A DNA stretch of 64,000 nucleotides from Panulirus ornatus (GCF_036320965.1 NC_092249.1:2281614-2345613); one strand, 5' to 3'. Shown: positions 34,525 to 45,784, numbered from the stretch's first letter. Notes: a model not told the origin generated them from the letters alone. Numbers and translations: made by a program.

Positions 34525-35219
34525 GCGCCTGCGCGTCGTGGTAGCGAACACCTGATTATAACGTACCAGGAACAATACATCACTTCCCGTATCCCACCGT
34601 TATTGCCCGTGACCCTACCACACCCCACGCCGCTGAACGGAGCGCAAACCCACCATGTTCCCGTTAACCCAGCACAAGCGAACGTCCCCCAAAAAAAAAA
34701 AAGAAAAAAAAAAATTCCGTTCACAAACACGTCATGGCAAGAGTGGCTGCAGTAAAACACAAAATCCATAGTTCGAAACCCTCTATCACCCCTTACGACA
34801 TTTACATACCTTATATACTTTTACCAATGGAGGTGTGAAAATCTCATAGAAAACTATACATCTCTTCGACGCAATGAAAAGTAATCATTTAACATCCCAA
34901 AACAAGTAAAATTACTTTTAAATCATCATTAAAAAATTTCGTGGTAATTATTGGCTATTTGCCATCCTACTTGTGAATTCAGAGTGGCAATTGTACGATG
35001 GTATTCATAAATTTTTTTTAATGAAATATTTTCAAAGGCGATTTTCGATAAGCTAAATTCATGCCTTTATATTGCAGTTTTATTTAGATGGTGAATGAAT
35101 CCGTTTTCTTTTTTTTTTCCCCAAATGGTCCTTCGGCTTCAATGAAAGTGGGTTGAGGGTACCCCGCATGCCGCTTGTGATACACTCACCCCCCCCCCCC
35201 CTCCCCGAACCAGGCATAA
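34523..35219. other. Unique spacer
   Basis: Poly-A and poly-C patches. No gene. Confidence 0.5.
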
Positions 35220-35390
35220 TTAAAGGGGGGGGGGGGGCAGGGGTAAAGGGAGATGTATAGGTATGTATATTTGCGTGTGTGGACGTGTATGTATACACAT
35301 GTGTAAGTGGGTGGGTTGGACCATTCTTTCGTCTGTTTCCTTGCGCTACCTCGCTAACGCGGGAGACAGCGACAAGGTAAATAAAATATC
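35220..35390 (+). mobile_element. Dispersed CGCTACCTCGCTAACGCGGG element, partial copy
   Basis: A G-rich head, a GTATGTATATTTGCGTGTGT variable core, then GGTTGGACCATTCTTTCGTC, TGTTTCCTTGCGCTACCTCG and CTAACGCGGGAGACAGCGAC. Same order as the fuller copy at 52,003-52,300. Confidence 0.8.
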
Positions 35391-36129
35391 TAAATACATA
35401 TCAACACCTCTCTTACCCTTGAAACGCCAGCAATAATCACAGAAAGACATTCCAACCTCCCTTTCCTTGCTATCCTCATTCAAGGCAGATCAACCCTCTC
35501 GCTGGTGATCGCATGAACTGGTCCCTTTTGAGATTCATTCCTCTTCCCACCCAGAGTTTCCAGTCGGTTAAAAAATTTTGCCCAAGGGTTTAGGGCGGCT
35601 TGGGTAAGTTTTTTAATCTCTGGGAAATATGTGATCTTGAACATTTGAACGCGGTAGTTTTTTTTACTTTCTTTTTTCCGAAGTTTGACCTTAAGTTTAA
35701 AAGGGGACAGCATTTTTTTTCCCCCCAAGTATTGAAGGTCGCGTATAAAAGTCTTTGATCATAATTCAACATCAGGGTAAAGACAGTGTTAAACCCACGA
35801 CTGAATACTGATTTCCCAAACTATTTCAAACTAACTTTCATTTCCAATTTCTGAGTCAGAATCGAGGTAAAACCAATAGGTATTTTACCCACAAACATTC
35901 TAACACAAAATCAGCGTCGTTAATAATAAAGTTAACAAGTCATCGCGTAACTACCTATGAAAGAAAAAGGCCTTTAAAAAAAAAGTGGAAGTTATTCTTA
36001 ATAACGATCCTCGGATCATGTATAACTTAATGATACACAGACACACACACACACACTTAACCATACACAATTCCTTAGTTAAGTATAAACACAAACTCGC
36101 CTCAGTAAAGTGTAAAGACTCACTATTAA

Positions 36130-36131
<2 letters not shown>
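35391..36131. other. Unique spacer
   Basis: No gene recognised. Confidence 0.5.

Positions 36132-36198
<67 letters not shown>
36132..36198. repeat. (CT)n microsatellite
   Basis: Pure CT tract. Confidence 0.98.
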
Positions 36199-36201
<3 letters not shown>

Positions 36202-36374
36202 CGAATGTTAACACGCACTCTGACAGCCACACACACACACACACACACCGTCTCGAGCCGTCACGCAAAACACATAAATGTAGGGGAGATAAAACAGAAG
36301 GGGAGGCCACCTTACCCTGGATCACCCCACGCCGTCATTGTGGTACATTATGTAAACAATGGTTTGTCTTGCAG

Positions 36375-36465
36375 AGCGCACGATGGTGCAGCGCTGGCTG
36401 GCTGTGCTTCAACAACATGACCCACAACCCCCTACCATACAACCCGCCGTGAAGAGGTACAACAG
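36375..36465 (+). CDS. Candidate internal exon, unidentified gene
   Basis: Flanked by a good acceptor (TGGTTTGTCTTGCAG|) and a donor-like CAACAG|GTACGG. It is 91 nt; one frame is open throughout and reads RTMVQRWLAVLQQHDPQPPT followed by IQPAVKRYNR, which has balanced, non-repetitive composition, while one other frame stops inside. An ATG further upstream (36359) is also in frame, so it could be a first exon. No family recognised, and no neighbouring exons were located. Confidence 0.3.
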
Positions 36466-36499
36466 GTACGGTAAACTCAACTACTTACAACCATTGACC

Positions 36500-36730
36500 C
36501 TATTTCTATACACATCTGGTTTAGCTATAAATTCTCTGCTATCCTTACGTCATTTAGTTATCTTCCTTAGAACTAATTACCCAATTCCTATACACATCTA
36601 GTTTAGCTATAAACTGTCTGCTATCCTTACGCCATTCAGATATCTTCCTTGCAACTAATTACCCAATTTCTATACACATCTAGTTTAGCTATGAATTCCA
36701 TGCTATCCTTACGTCATTCAGTTATCTATA
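36500..36730 (+). repeat. ~82-bp tandem repeat, 2.8 copies
   Basis: CTATACACATCT(G/A)G(T)TTAGCTATAAA anchors at about 36506, 36589 and 36670, followed by TGCTATCCTTACGTCATT(T/C)A and TATCTTCCTT(A/G). Copies about 90 % alike. Confidence 0.93.
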
Positions 36731-36967
36731 TCATGCGACATGTAATCTCTTGCCAAGTGTGCGTGACAGGATATGCGTGTACGTGGCATGACACGACAGC
36801 GTACGTGGGAAAGGACTAGACAGCGTACGTGGCAGACGGGGGAATGACCGACCGTGTGCGTGTACACGCCCGGCAAGCACGGAAAAATTTTCTTTTTTGC
36901 ATACGACCGGCGTGGCAAGACATCCCCCCCCCCCCCCCCACGTTACACAGTTTGATGGTCAAAGTGG

Positions 36968-36970
<3 letters not shown>
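36731..36970. other. Spacer with TACGTGGCA-type phrases
   Basis: GCGTACGTGG and GACAGCGTACGTGG recur near 36776-36836, a small decayed tandem patch. Poly-C at about 36924-36939. Confidence 0.5.

Positions 36971-37039
<69 letters not shown>
36971..37039. repeat. (GA)n microsatellite
   Basis: Pure GA tract. Confidence 0.98.
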
Positions 37040-37312
37040 CACACCCTCATAACTGTTACTGACTCGTTAAGTTAGGACAGTTCCAACTATCCATTACGGG
37101 TCAATACGGATGCAGGTCACTGACCGTCACGTCGCAGGAAGACCTCTTGACCTGCAAGTCTTGCAAGCACGAAAATTGACGGAGTAAAACCTGTAACATC
37201 ACGAATTGACGGAGTATATCCTGTAACATCACGAACGTAACGAATGCGTTACGTTTCGTGTGTTCTTACGTGCGTTGAACTACAAGCATGGTAATCCTGT
37301 GATACGAGACGA

Positions 37313-37315
<3 letters not shown>
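37040..37315. other. Spacer with a 34-bp duplication
   Basis: (A/C)GA(A/C)AATTGACGGAGTA and CCTGTAACATCACGAA occur twice in tandem at about 37170-37236. No gene. Confidence 0.6.

Positions 37316-37371
<56 letters not shown>
37316..37371. repeat. (TA)n microsatellite
   Basis: Pure TA tract. Confidence 0.98.
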
Positions 37372-37375
<4 letters not shown>

Positions 37376-37757
37376 AAACCTGAGTATTCCAGATATTATA
37401 TGGCCACAGACAGATCAAGCTCAAATTAATAACAGACGTTTGAGGAATTTATATAGCCCTTGAACATAATGATTATTCAAAGCATTTTAACAAGGAAAAT
37501 ATATCAACAAACTTAAAACTATTCATACATACATTTTCGTTTCCTGTAAATCTAACGAACTCGGAAAAAAAAATCCTTAAAAATAAACAAAATCACACCA
37601 CACCCAGTTAAAAATCAAAATACCAGTGTATCATAAACACATAAAATAATCTGACAGCAAAGATAAAAACATCAAAGTGTAATGCAATCAGGCCAGGCAC
37701 CCTTCCAAACCATGGTCATATGTTCAGTTTTTTCCCCCAAAGGCGAGGGGAAAGGAG

Positions 37758-37761
<4 letters not shown>
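37372..37761. other. AT-rich spacer
   Basis: No gene recognised. Confidence 0.5.

Positions 37762-37822
<61 letters not shown>
37762..37822. repeat. (GA)n microsatellite
   Basis: Pure GA tract. Confidence 0.98.
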
Positions 37823-37826
<4 letters not shown>

Positions 37827-37996
37827 ATATGAAATTAGGATCGGTAGGAACCTGTCAGAGGGGGTGGGTAGGATCTTTCCTCCTGAAGGATATAATACAA
37901 TGTACATAAATTATACCCAATTGGGGTAGGTGTGATTAAGCAGACAGCCAATCAAACGCCCAATAATCCGACAAACTACAAGTTAAGAAAGACAAT

Positions 37997-38004
<8 letters not shown>

Positions 38005-38065
<61 letters not shown>
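38005..38065. repeat. (TA)n microsatellite
   Basis: TA tract adjoining the element at 38070-38330. Confidence 0.98.
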
Positions 38066-38068
<3 letters not shown>

Positions 38069-38069
38069 T

Positions 38070-38330
38070 TATTGTACTTTGTCGATGTCTCCTGCGTTAG
38101 CGAGGTAGCGCAAAGAAACAGACGAAAGAATGGCCCAACCCACCCACATACGCATGTATATACATACACGCCCACACACACATATACATACCTATACATT
38201 TCAACGTATACATACAACAGACATATACATATATACACATGTACATATACATGCTGCCTTCATCCATTCCCGCCGCCACCCCGCCAAACATGAAATGGCA
38301 CACCCCCTCCGCCCGCACGTGCACGCGAGG
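38070..38330 (-). mobile_element. Dispersed CGCTACCTCGCTAACGCGGG element, near-full copy
   Basis: Reverse orientation relative to 52,003-52,300. From the left: TTATTGTACTTTGTCGATGT, CTCCTGCGTTAGCGAGGTAG, CAGACGAAAGAATGGCCCAA, a variable CA/TA/CATATA compound core, then CCGCCACCCCGCCAAACATG, AAATGGCACACCCCCTCCGC. No protein-coding capacity. Its left end abuts (TA)n. Confidence 0.85.
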
Positions 38331-38350
38331 TGTCGCATGTTGTCATACTG

Positions 38351-38407
38351 TGTCATACCCAGGAATGCTACAACGTGTCACGTTCATTAGCATCCCTGGG
38401 TATGACA
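38351..38407. other. 19-bp near-perfect hairpin
   Basis: TGTCATACCCAGGAATGCT (38351-38369) pairs with AGCATCCCTGGGTATGACA (38389-38407) at 18 of 19 positions around a 19-nt loop. It stands in non-repetitive sequence. It is short for a typical animal pre-miRNA and could be the remnant of a palindromic element. Confidence 0.85.
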
Positions 38408-39202
38408 GTTGACCCTGGCATTAACCACACTCAGGCACTTTACGTGTTCATAACCTGTTGAACAGGCTGTACCAACCTCCTTACGTTACTGTCTGTTTGT
38501 GTGCAAAGTATCAACAGTTGTTATACTAAAAAGCTAATGACTGTACATGAGCCTTAACGAACATCAATGAAATAGAACCCTAATTACTGTGTATGAAACT
38601 ACCAATAATGGTAAACCAGAATGCTAATTAATGTCCCTGACACTTAAAATCAGGTACAGTTCATTAAACGCTAATTACTGTACGTGAACAGTAGCAACTG
38701 CCAAACTAGACCACTTAAGTGGACAATAATGATGACAGACGACTTAACGCTCATAACTGATGAAGAATTTATGAAAATATCTAAATAAAAGTAAATTCAC
38801 GGCAGCGTGTTATTATCAAACACCTCAAGACAAGACAATGGCGTCCCCAAACACACGTTAACAACACAATGGCCTCTAACGACCCCGACCCCAGTTTACC
38901 GTTGGACTCCAAGCAAATTTCACTTCTCGGTCAAGTTATTCATTCATAACCAGGGTTCAAGGGGCCCACGTCCGCACTGGTGGCGTGTGTGGCCTTGGAA
39001 TCAATACTAAACACCTTAACAAGACATTAAATCGTTTTGTTCTCATACGAGACATCAAGATAATGACTTCCTCAACGACCCCTTTGGGCATTCGTTAGGC
39101 CTGAAGCCCCAATCACCACACGACCAATCGTTAGCGGAATGAAACAGAAAGAAAGAAAAAAGGTGAGAATATTATGTTAAGGACAATTAACTCACGAGGT
39201 TT
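38408..39202. other. Unique spacer
   Basis: Loose recurrence of CTAATTA(C/A)TGT(A/C) phrases at 38,530-38,690. No gene. Confidence 0.5.
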
Positions 39203-39781
39203 GATGGGGGTGGTGATGTCATCCATGTTGATGTCATCCATGTTGATGCCATCCATGTTGATGTCATCCATGTTGATGTCATCCATGTTGATGCCATCCA
39301 TGTTGATGTCATCCATGTTGATGACATCCATGTTGATGTCATCCATGTTGATACCATCCATGTTGATGACATCCATGTTGATGTCATCCATGTTGATGCC
39401 ATCCATGTTGATGCCATCCATGTTGATGTCATCCATGTTGATACCATGCATGTTGATGTCATCCATGTTGATACCATCCATGTTGATGTCATCCATGTTG
39501 ATGACATCCATGTTGATGACATCCATGTTGATGTCATCCATGTTGATGTCATCCATGTTGATGACATCCATGTTGATGACATCCATGTTGATGTCATCCA
39601 TGTTGATGACATCCATGTTGATGACATCCATGTTGATGTTATCCATGTTGATGTCATCCATGTTGATGCCATCCATGTTGATGTCATCCATGTTGACACC
39701 ATCCATGTTGATGCCATCCATGTTGATGCCATCCATGTTGATGTCATCCATGTTGATGCCATCCATGTTGATGTCATCCAC
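39203..39781 (+). repeat. 15-bp minisatellite, ~38 copies
   Basis: The unit is CATGTTGAT(G/A)(T/C/A)CATC, with the variable triplet GTC, GCC or GAC. Frames stay open on both strands for over 200 codons (NMDDINMDGI and STWMTSTWMA on minus, LMSSMLMPSM on plus) because 15 is a multiple of 3. Confidence 0.98.
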
Positions 39782-39813
39782 GTAACAATGACAATGGTTC
39801 TGCTACCACCCGC

Positions 39814-39814
<1 letters not shown>

Positions 39815-39892
<78 letters not shown>
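39815..39892. repeat. (GA)n microsatellite
   Basis: Pure GA tract of 78 bp. Confidence 0.98.
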
Positions 39893-39893
<1 letters not shown>

Positions 39894-40419
39894 CATTCAC
39901 ATCCGCCCCTCATCCTCCTAAGCTGAAAATTTAAGGTGAGGTTGTATACCTCCGTCACAGCGGATTACATAAAGCTTAAAAAAACTGAAAAAAAAAAAGC
40001 TTTACCTAGCTTACCTAGCTTACCAATCCTCACAGAAATACATCACACACCAATCGTACAGTAAACCATCTTAAACTTACATAATCCCTAATCACCCATA
40101 ATCCCCAATCACCCAACACTATAATACCACAATAGCTTCCTAACCTCGCCATAAAAAACGTTGGCGTTTAAAAATAAAAACAAAAAAGGTTACAATTCTC
40201 GTTAGTGAGAATTTAGGGAAGCGTTATCCTGATATGGTTGATGTGAGGGTCAAATAATGTTCAAAAAAAAAAAAAAAAACTGTTGGGCGAGGTCAACGCC
40301 ATAAATGATTTTTTCATTTTTCTAAACGCTTCACTGGAGTGATTGAGGAAGCTCGATCATGGGTTCGACTCCCTCAACATATTCAATGAGAGACGCGGCA
40401 AAATATGTTGTTACGTGTG
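39893..40419. other. Unique spacer
   Basis: No gene recognised. Confidence 0.5.
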
Positions 40420-41090
40420 GATTTAGGAACCACCAAATGTTTGGTGCTAAGGTCACGGGTCACGCCATTTATGGTTGAAGGGTCGTACCGTCGTGTTCAA
40501 GACTCGTACCACTGTGCTCAAGTCACACGATCGTTCAAACGGATCGTACCGTCGTGTTCAAGGGTTGTACCGTCGTGCTCAAGGGTCATACCGTCGTGTT
40601 CAAGGGTCGTACCGTCGTGCCCAAGGGTCGTACCGTCGTGCCCAAGGGTCGTACCGTCGTGCCCAAGAAGCGTGCCGTGCTCAAGGGTCGTACCGTCGTG
40701 CCGAAGAACCGTACCGTCGTGCTCAAGGGTTGTACCGAAGTGCTCAAGGGTCGTACCGTCGTGTTCCAGGGTCGTACCGTCGTGTTCAAGGGTTGTACCG
40801 TCGTGCTCAAGGGTCATACCGTCGTGTTCAAGGGTCGTACCGTCGTGCCCAATGGTCGTACCGTCGTGCCCAAGGGTCGTACCGTCGTGCCCAAGAACCG
40901 TACCGTGCTCAAGGGTCGTACCGTCGTGCCGAAGAACCGTACCGTCGTGCTCAAGGGTCGTAACGTCGTGCTCAAGGGTCGTAACGTCGTGTTCAAGAAT
41001 CGTACCGTCGTGCTCAAGGACCAAGCTACCTACCGTGCTCAAAATCCCGTGCTGTCGTGCCCTATGGCCGTACCCCCGTGGCCGAGACAT
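40420..41090 (-). repeat. Largest 21-bp array (right arm), locus J
   Basis: About 29 reverse-orientation units (GGGTCGTACCGTCGTGCTCA and GTGTTCA/GTGCCCA variants) follow a decayed spacer (CTAAGGTCACGGGTCACGCC) on the left. A block of about 225 bp is duplicated inside the array (40,560-40,740 versus 40,780-40,950, each containing CGTACCGTGCTCAAGGGTCG short units), so growth involved segmental duplication. The large open frames (CSRVVPSC, KGRTVVPKGR, HDGTTLEHDG) are repeat translations. Confidence 0.95.
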
Positions 41091-41236
41091 CCAGTTGGAA
41101 AACAGAGAGACTATAATACACATTAATTCCACAGACCAGCGGCAAGCGAACCACCTCAACGTGAACATAAAACATGTCTGCACACACTCCACTCTCCCCT
41201 TCCCCACTGCCGAAGATCATAGACAGAATATAATGT

Positions 41237-41400
41237 CTCCACCACCTGACTACATCCTCCACTTCCCACACGCGACTCCACAACCCGACAACATCCTCCA
41301 CTTCCCACACGCGACTCCACCACCCGACTACATCCTCCACTTCCCACACGCGACTCCACCACCCGACTACATCCTCCACTTCCCACACGCGACTCCACCT
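41237..41400 (+). repeat. 39-bp minisatellite, ~4 copies
   Basis: CTACATCCTCCACTTCCCAC and ACGCGACTCCACCACCCGA repeated head to tail, nearly identical. The period is a multiple of 3, which keeps the YILHFPHATPP frame open. Confidence 0.97.
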
Positions 41401-42479
41401 TAATCCTTCTACTCCTGAAACCCCTTCCACCACCACCCCCCAAGAATTCACCGACATCAAATGGGGCAATTAAAGACATATGATTTACCCCCTTATGTAC
41501 CATGCGAGTACAAATGGCGACGGATTAATATACATACTTCTTAATACACACATTTCTCGTCTAACAAGCACCATGAGAGGAATTCTGTACACAAGACTCA
41601 AAACCCAAAACTAGTATATATCTCTCGTCTTACATGAAAGCAATTTCTAACACCATTTCTGCAGCGAACACCTCGTTGAATATACACACTGTCATGGTGC
41701 TGTTGGCTGCATACATAGCTTGCCCCAGCCTCTGTACTGAGCCAAAACTGTAAACACAACAGACAGCTGTCGCGTATTTATGTAAATTTCGTGTCTCCAG
41801 CACCAGCACCTGACGCCTCTATTATCAATGTCCTATACGAATCGAATACTAATGGCTGTTACGTTATAATCCATACTATACATCAAATATATGACCTAAT
41901 ATATGTATATATCCAATTTACTGTACAGTTTGAGTATTTGGAGACGCCATTTAATAGTTAAATGCCAACCAGAGCGCTTTCTAAGCTCGAAGTTGAGACC
42001 CTAAGGCCTTTGATCTAATACATAAGGGCCAAGTCAAAGGTTAGGGCCAGGTCAAAGGTTAGGGCCAGGTCAAAGGGTAAGGCCATCTTGCATCTACACA
42101 TCGCTAACTCGGGTTGAATCTCAAACAGTGATTTCAAACCACAAATATATTATACTTTCGCCACCTGAGCAGACTTGGTATTTCCTAAACTTTACAGCTA
42201 TTACATTTTCTTCCAATCTGTCTTCCATCTGTGCCAACTAGAGACACCGGTGGAGTTATAACACTTGACAACACAACACCTTACGAAGTTCTGCCAACCT
42301 TCGGGGGAAAATGAACCACGACAACCCACGCCAGTGATCCTGCTCGAACCCAGACTCAACTTAAAAGACAGAATTCTAAAGAGTTTCTTTCAACAAACAT
42401 TTTACAAAGAATGACGTTTGACGTAGACTCAATATGAATACTTAAGAATTATCTTAAACGGCACATCACCGAGACTTGC

Positions 42480-42482
<3 letters not shown>
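41401..42482. other. About 1.1 kb mostly unique
   Basis: Three copies of an 18-bp phrase AGGTCAAAGGTTAGGGCC lie at 42,006-42,085; it shares AGGTCAAAGG with the foldback spacer. No gene recognised. Confidence 0.55.

Positions 42483-42553
<71 letters not shown>
42483..42553. repeat. (TA)n microsatellite
   Basis: Pure TA tract. Confidence 0.98.
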
Positions 42554-42555
<2 letters not shown>

Positions 42556-42614
42556 CTATGAGTCCACGCGGAAAATGAAACACGAAAAGTTCCCAAGTGC
42601 ACTTTCGTGTAATA

Positions 42615-42619
<5 letters not shown>
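42554..42619 (-). repeat. Dispersed repeat fragment between two (TA)n tracts
   Basis: TCCTATGAGTCCACGCGGAA through GCACTTTCGTGTAATAATCA is the reverse complement of 17,106-17,170 with few changes. Confidence 0.9.

Positions 42620-42680
<61 letters not shown>
42620..42680. repeat. (TA)n microsatellite
   Basis: Pure TA tract. Confidence 0.98.
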
Positions 42681-42681
<1 letters not shown>

Positions 42682-44149
42682 CGCGTCATAATACACCAAG
42701 ACAGCGACTGATGTATTCGGAGGTAATACAACAATATTGCCAGAGGTGTGTGTGCGCACTGGGTCATTAAGGCCCCACTTCAGCTGACAAGCTGGTTACG
42801 TCAAACTAACAACATTCATAGGGCGATAAGAGGCTGACAGTGGTTCGGTAATTGCTTGCCCGGCTGTTAAAGGGGCACAAACCAGAATCGCAACTGAACT
42901 GAACCAAACCCACCATCACCTTAACAACCAAGGTTGTTATGTAAAGTGATTACATCCCTCAGCCACTAGGAGGAGAGGATTATAAGACTATGACAACGGC
43001 ATAGATGGCAGCAAAATGGAACAAGAAATACGTAGAAAAATAAAGGAAGAATGTAATTCAATGTAATATACAGCGTTGGGAGTTGATATATGCAAGCAAT
43101 CTGTGTATAACCAACAAAATTACATTTACATTTTTGCTTTAGACATAAAGGACATTTTTTCTTTGACAAATGTTCTTGGGTCTTGTCTCATACCGGTAGC
43201 CCCGCTTTCAATATATATTTCTCAAATGGGCGTAAGGTAAAGTATATACACAGAGAACACTATTTCCAAAACGGTTATGAAAGCATCTTATTTATTTTCC
43301 ATCTCCAGAGAGTAATTACTATGCAAAGCAGCAACTATGATAGGAAAATACGCCACGCTTTTATATTTACCAAACTCCCCCCCACAGGACACAACGGGAG
43401 TCGTAGAATTCAATTCTAAAAATCCACACACGACCCATCACGGAAAGATAAAATAGTTTCATTCACGTGTATATCCTTCCTCTAACAGCAACATTACTGT
43501 GATCATTGCTTCCCCGCGTCCCAGCACAACACTACAAGGCAACTCCCGCCTGCAATAACCTGTTATCAACTACCTAGCCTCTTGTAAGGTACTTTGGGAG
43601 GAAGGAAGGAAGAAGGAAGGGGAGGAAACTCTCAATTCATGACAAAAAAAAATTCATAAGCTATACCAAACTTTTGAAGCTACATGGTGCATGTTTCTGA
43701 CTCTGCTCATTTATTTTCGTCCCTTTGACGAAACTCTTTGACACTACCTACCCCGACGACTGCTCGATTTTTACTTCTTTAATCATCAAATAAAACCAAG
43801 AAAATAACTTCACTCGATTGCCAGAGATACGTTTGATCAAGAGCCGTGCAGAACAGAGAGAACATCATGACGAAAATGATGACAGACTTTACCACATTGG
43901 CGCCAGAAACAGAGAACAGTTATCGTTCAGTCTGTCAAGGCGCCAGTTGCAATTGCTCATACGCCTGGAAGCGCAGAGACATCGGCCGGCCAGCCGGCGT
44001 GAGCGATGTACGTGTTGCCGTGTTGTGCGCACAATCTGCCAACACCCTTCCATCACTCTCTCCCAGACACACGTCAACACACGTGACGAATTTATGAACC
44101 GTCCTGCTCGTGGTAGCTCAGAGCACTGAACACAAGGTCCTGCATACTC
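42681..44149. other. About 1.5 kb without recognised gene
   Basis: Overlapping frames at 43,818-44,129 on both strands show no domain. Confidence 0.5.
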
Positions 44150-44668
44150 GCGAACACGACGGTACGACACTCAGAGCACGACGGTGCGATATTCAGAGCA
44201 CGACGGTACGACACTCCAAGCACGTCAGTACGACATTCCAAGCACATCAGTACGACATTCCAAGCACGACGGTGCGACAAATGAGCAAGACGGTACGACA
44301 CTCCAAGCACGACAGTACGATACTCCAAGCACGACGGTACGACAAATGAGCACGACGGTACGACCCTTGAGCACGACGGTACGACCCTTGAGTACGACGA
44401 TACGACCCTTGTACACGACGGTACGACCTTTGAGCACGACGGTTCGACCCTTGAACACGACGGTACGACCCTTGAGCACGACGGTACGACCCTTGAGAAC
44501 ACTCATAACCCCTTTAGCACGGGGACACAAACCTTGGGGGTTCCATGATGTCCTTGGCCTTAAGACCTAGTCTTTGAGTAAGGGTCAGGTCAAACCCTAG
44601 GTCATCACACTCAAGGGTCACTGGCACAGGTCGGAGCAAACGATCGTACCGTCGTGTTCAAGGGGTTA
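44150..44668. repeat. 21-bp foldback-type element, symmetric locus K
   Basis: Left arm 44150-44515 has about 17 forward units, including a variant with ACTCCAAGCACG instead of CCTTGAGCACG. The spacer at about 44553-44613 carries CTTGGCCTTAAGACCTAGTC and AAGGGTCAGGTCAAACC. Right arm 44641-44667 has one reverse unit (CGATCGTACCGTCGTGTTCA). Confidence 0.9.
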
Positions 44669-45254
44669 AAAGATAATTATGGCACACCAGTCACACACAC
44701 TGGGTCTCATCAGAGTATCTTTATTCACACTCTACCGGTGTGCTCAGCCTACGAGTGTATGTGCGAATATGAATCTATGCAAATGAAGGTAGTTTAATTC
44801 AATCTACAACCCTTATTTTTTTTTTCGCTTTTCGTATGTGTTGGTGACTATGCACCACACAAGTGATCATGACCACTCACTGAGACATACCTAACTACCT
44901 CGTTCGTCGTCAAGACTGGGTTTTTTAACGGTTCCGAAATCCTCAAATTGTTTACACACACGAATGAAGCCATTTCGATGGTAAGAGCGAGTGGCGAGCT
45001 TTTATGTAGTCCACACCAACACGGATCGATGGAACTACAGAATGTGTCAAACCTCACTACTGTCTATGCATCTCCTCCCTCAGTGTTACCGGGCTCCGCC
45101 TGCCTGAGGTTACAACGCGAGAAAGAGAGAGAGAGAAAAAAAAATTATAACCTTTACCGCGGGTATATCATTAAAAGTCCAGTCTCGATAAAATAACCTC
45201 CTCATCCCAAAAGGAGTCTACACACTTCCCTGCCACTGTAAGTAGCTCAACCTC

Positions 45255-45256
<2 letters not shown>
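44669..45256. other. Unique spacer
   Basis: No gene recognised. Confidence 0.5.

Positions 45257-45330
<74 letters not shown>
45257..45330. repeat. (GA)n microsatellite
   Basis: Pure GA tract. Confidence 0.98.
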
Positions 45331-45332
<2 letters not shown>

Positions 45333-45659
45333 CCCCCCTTGGGGTTCGGTCGTCATACCTACACGAACGTGACACATTGACGTACCATCCATCACACACA
45401 CACAGCTGTCATAATCAGGCATTGATGACTGAAGCCACGGCGGCGCCACAACCCCTGACACAGATGATAACAAATCGTGGGATGCGTTCCCTCAAATCCG
45501 TATGAATCTACAGCTCGTCCATCACAACCCCCTCGAAAAACGACCTCCACAATTAGAGCAAATACACAACATACTGACGTATGATTCAACGCCACACCGA
45601 TATTAAAGGGAAGCTGACCACCCAAAACGCTGCCTTTATGTTCGAATGATCTCAAGAAT
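45331..45659. other. Unique spacer
   Basis: No gene recognised. Confidence 0.5.
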
Positions 45660-45660
45660 G

Positions 45661-45709
<49 letters not shown>

Positions 45710-45747
45710 TATCAATACTGATAATAATAATAATAATACCAACACTG

Positions 45748-45784
<37 letters not shown>

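Noticed and set aside
39131..39900. Large open frames of NMDDINMDGI / STWMTSTWMA type (over 200 codons)
   Set aside because: Generated by the 15-bp array and the neighbouring (GA)n tract; open on both strands because the period is a multiple of 3.
40340..40380. B-box-like GGGTTCGACTCCC
   Set aside because: No A box or cloverleaf and no second copy of the flanks in the window.
40405..41403. 332-codon plus-strand open frame with SCSRVVPSC repeats
   Set aside because: It spans the 21-bp and 39-bp arrays; the opposite strand and the other plus frames are similarly open.
42006..42085. Telomere-like GGTTAGGG words
   Set aside because: They belong to an 18-bp repeat (AGGTCAAAGGTTAGGGCC), not to a TTAGG or TTAGGG tandem.
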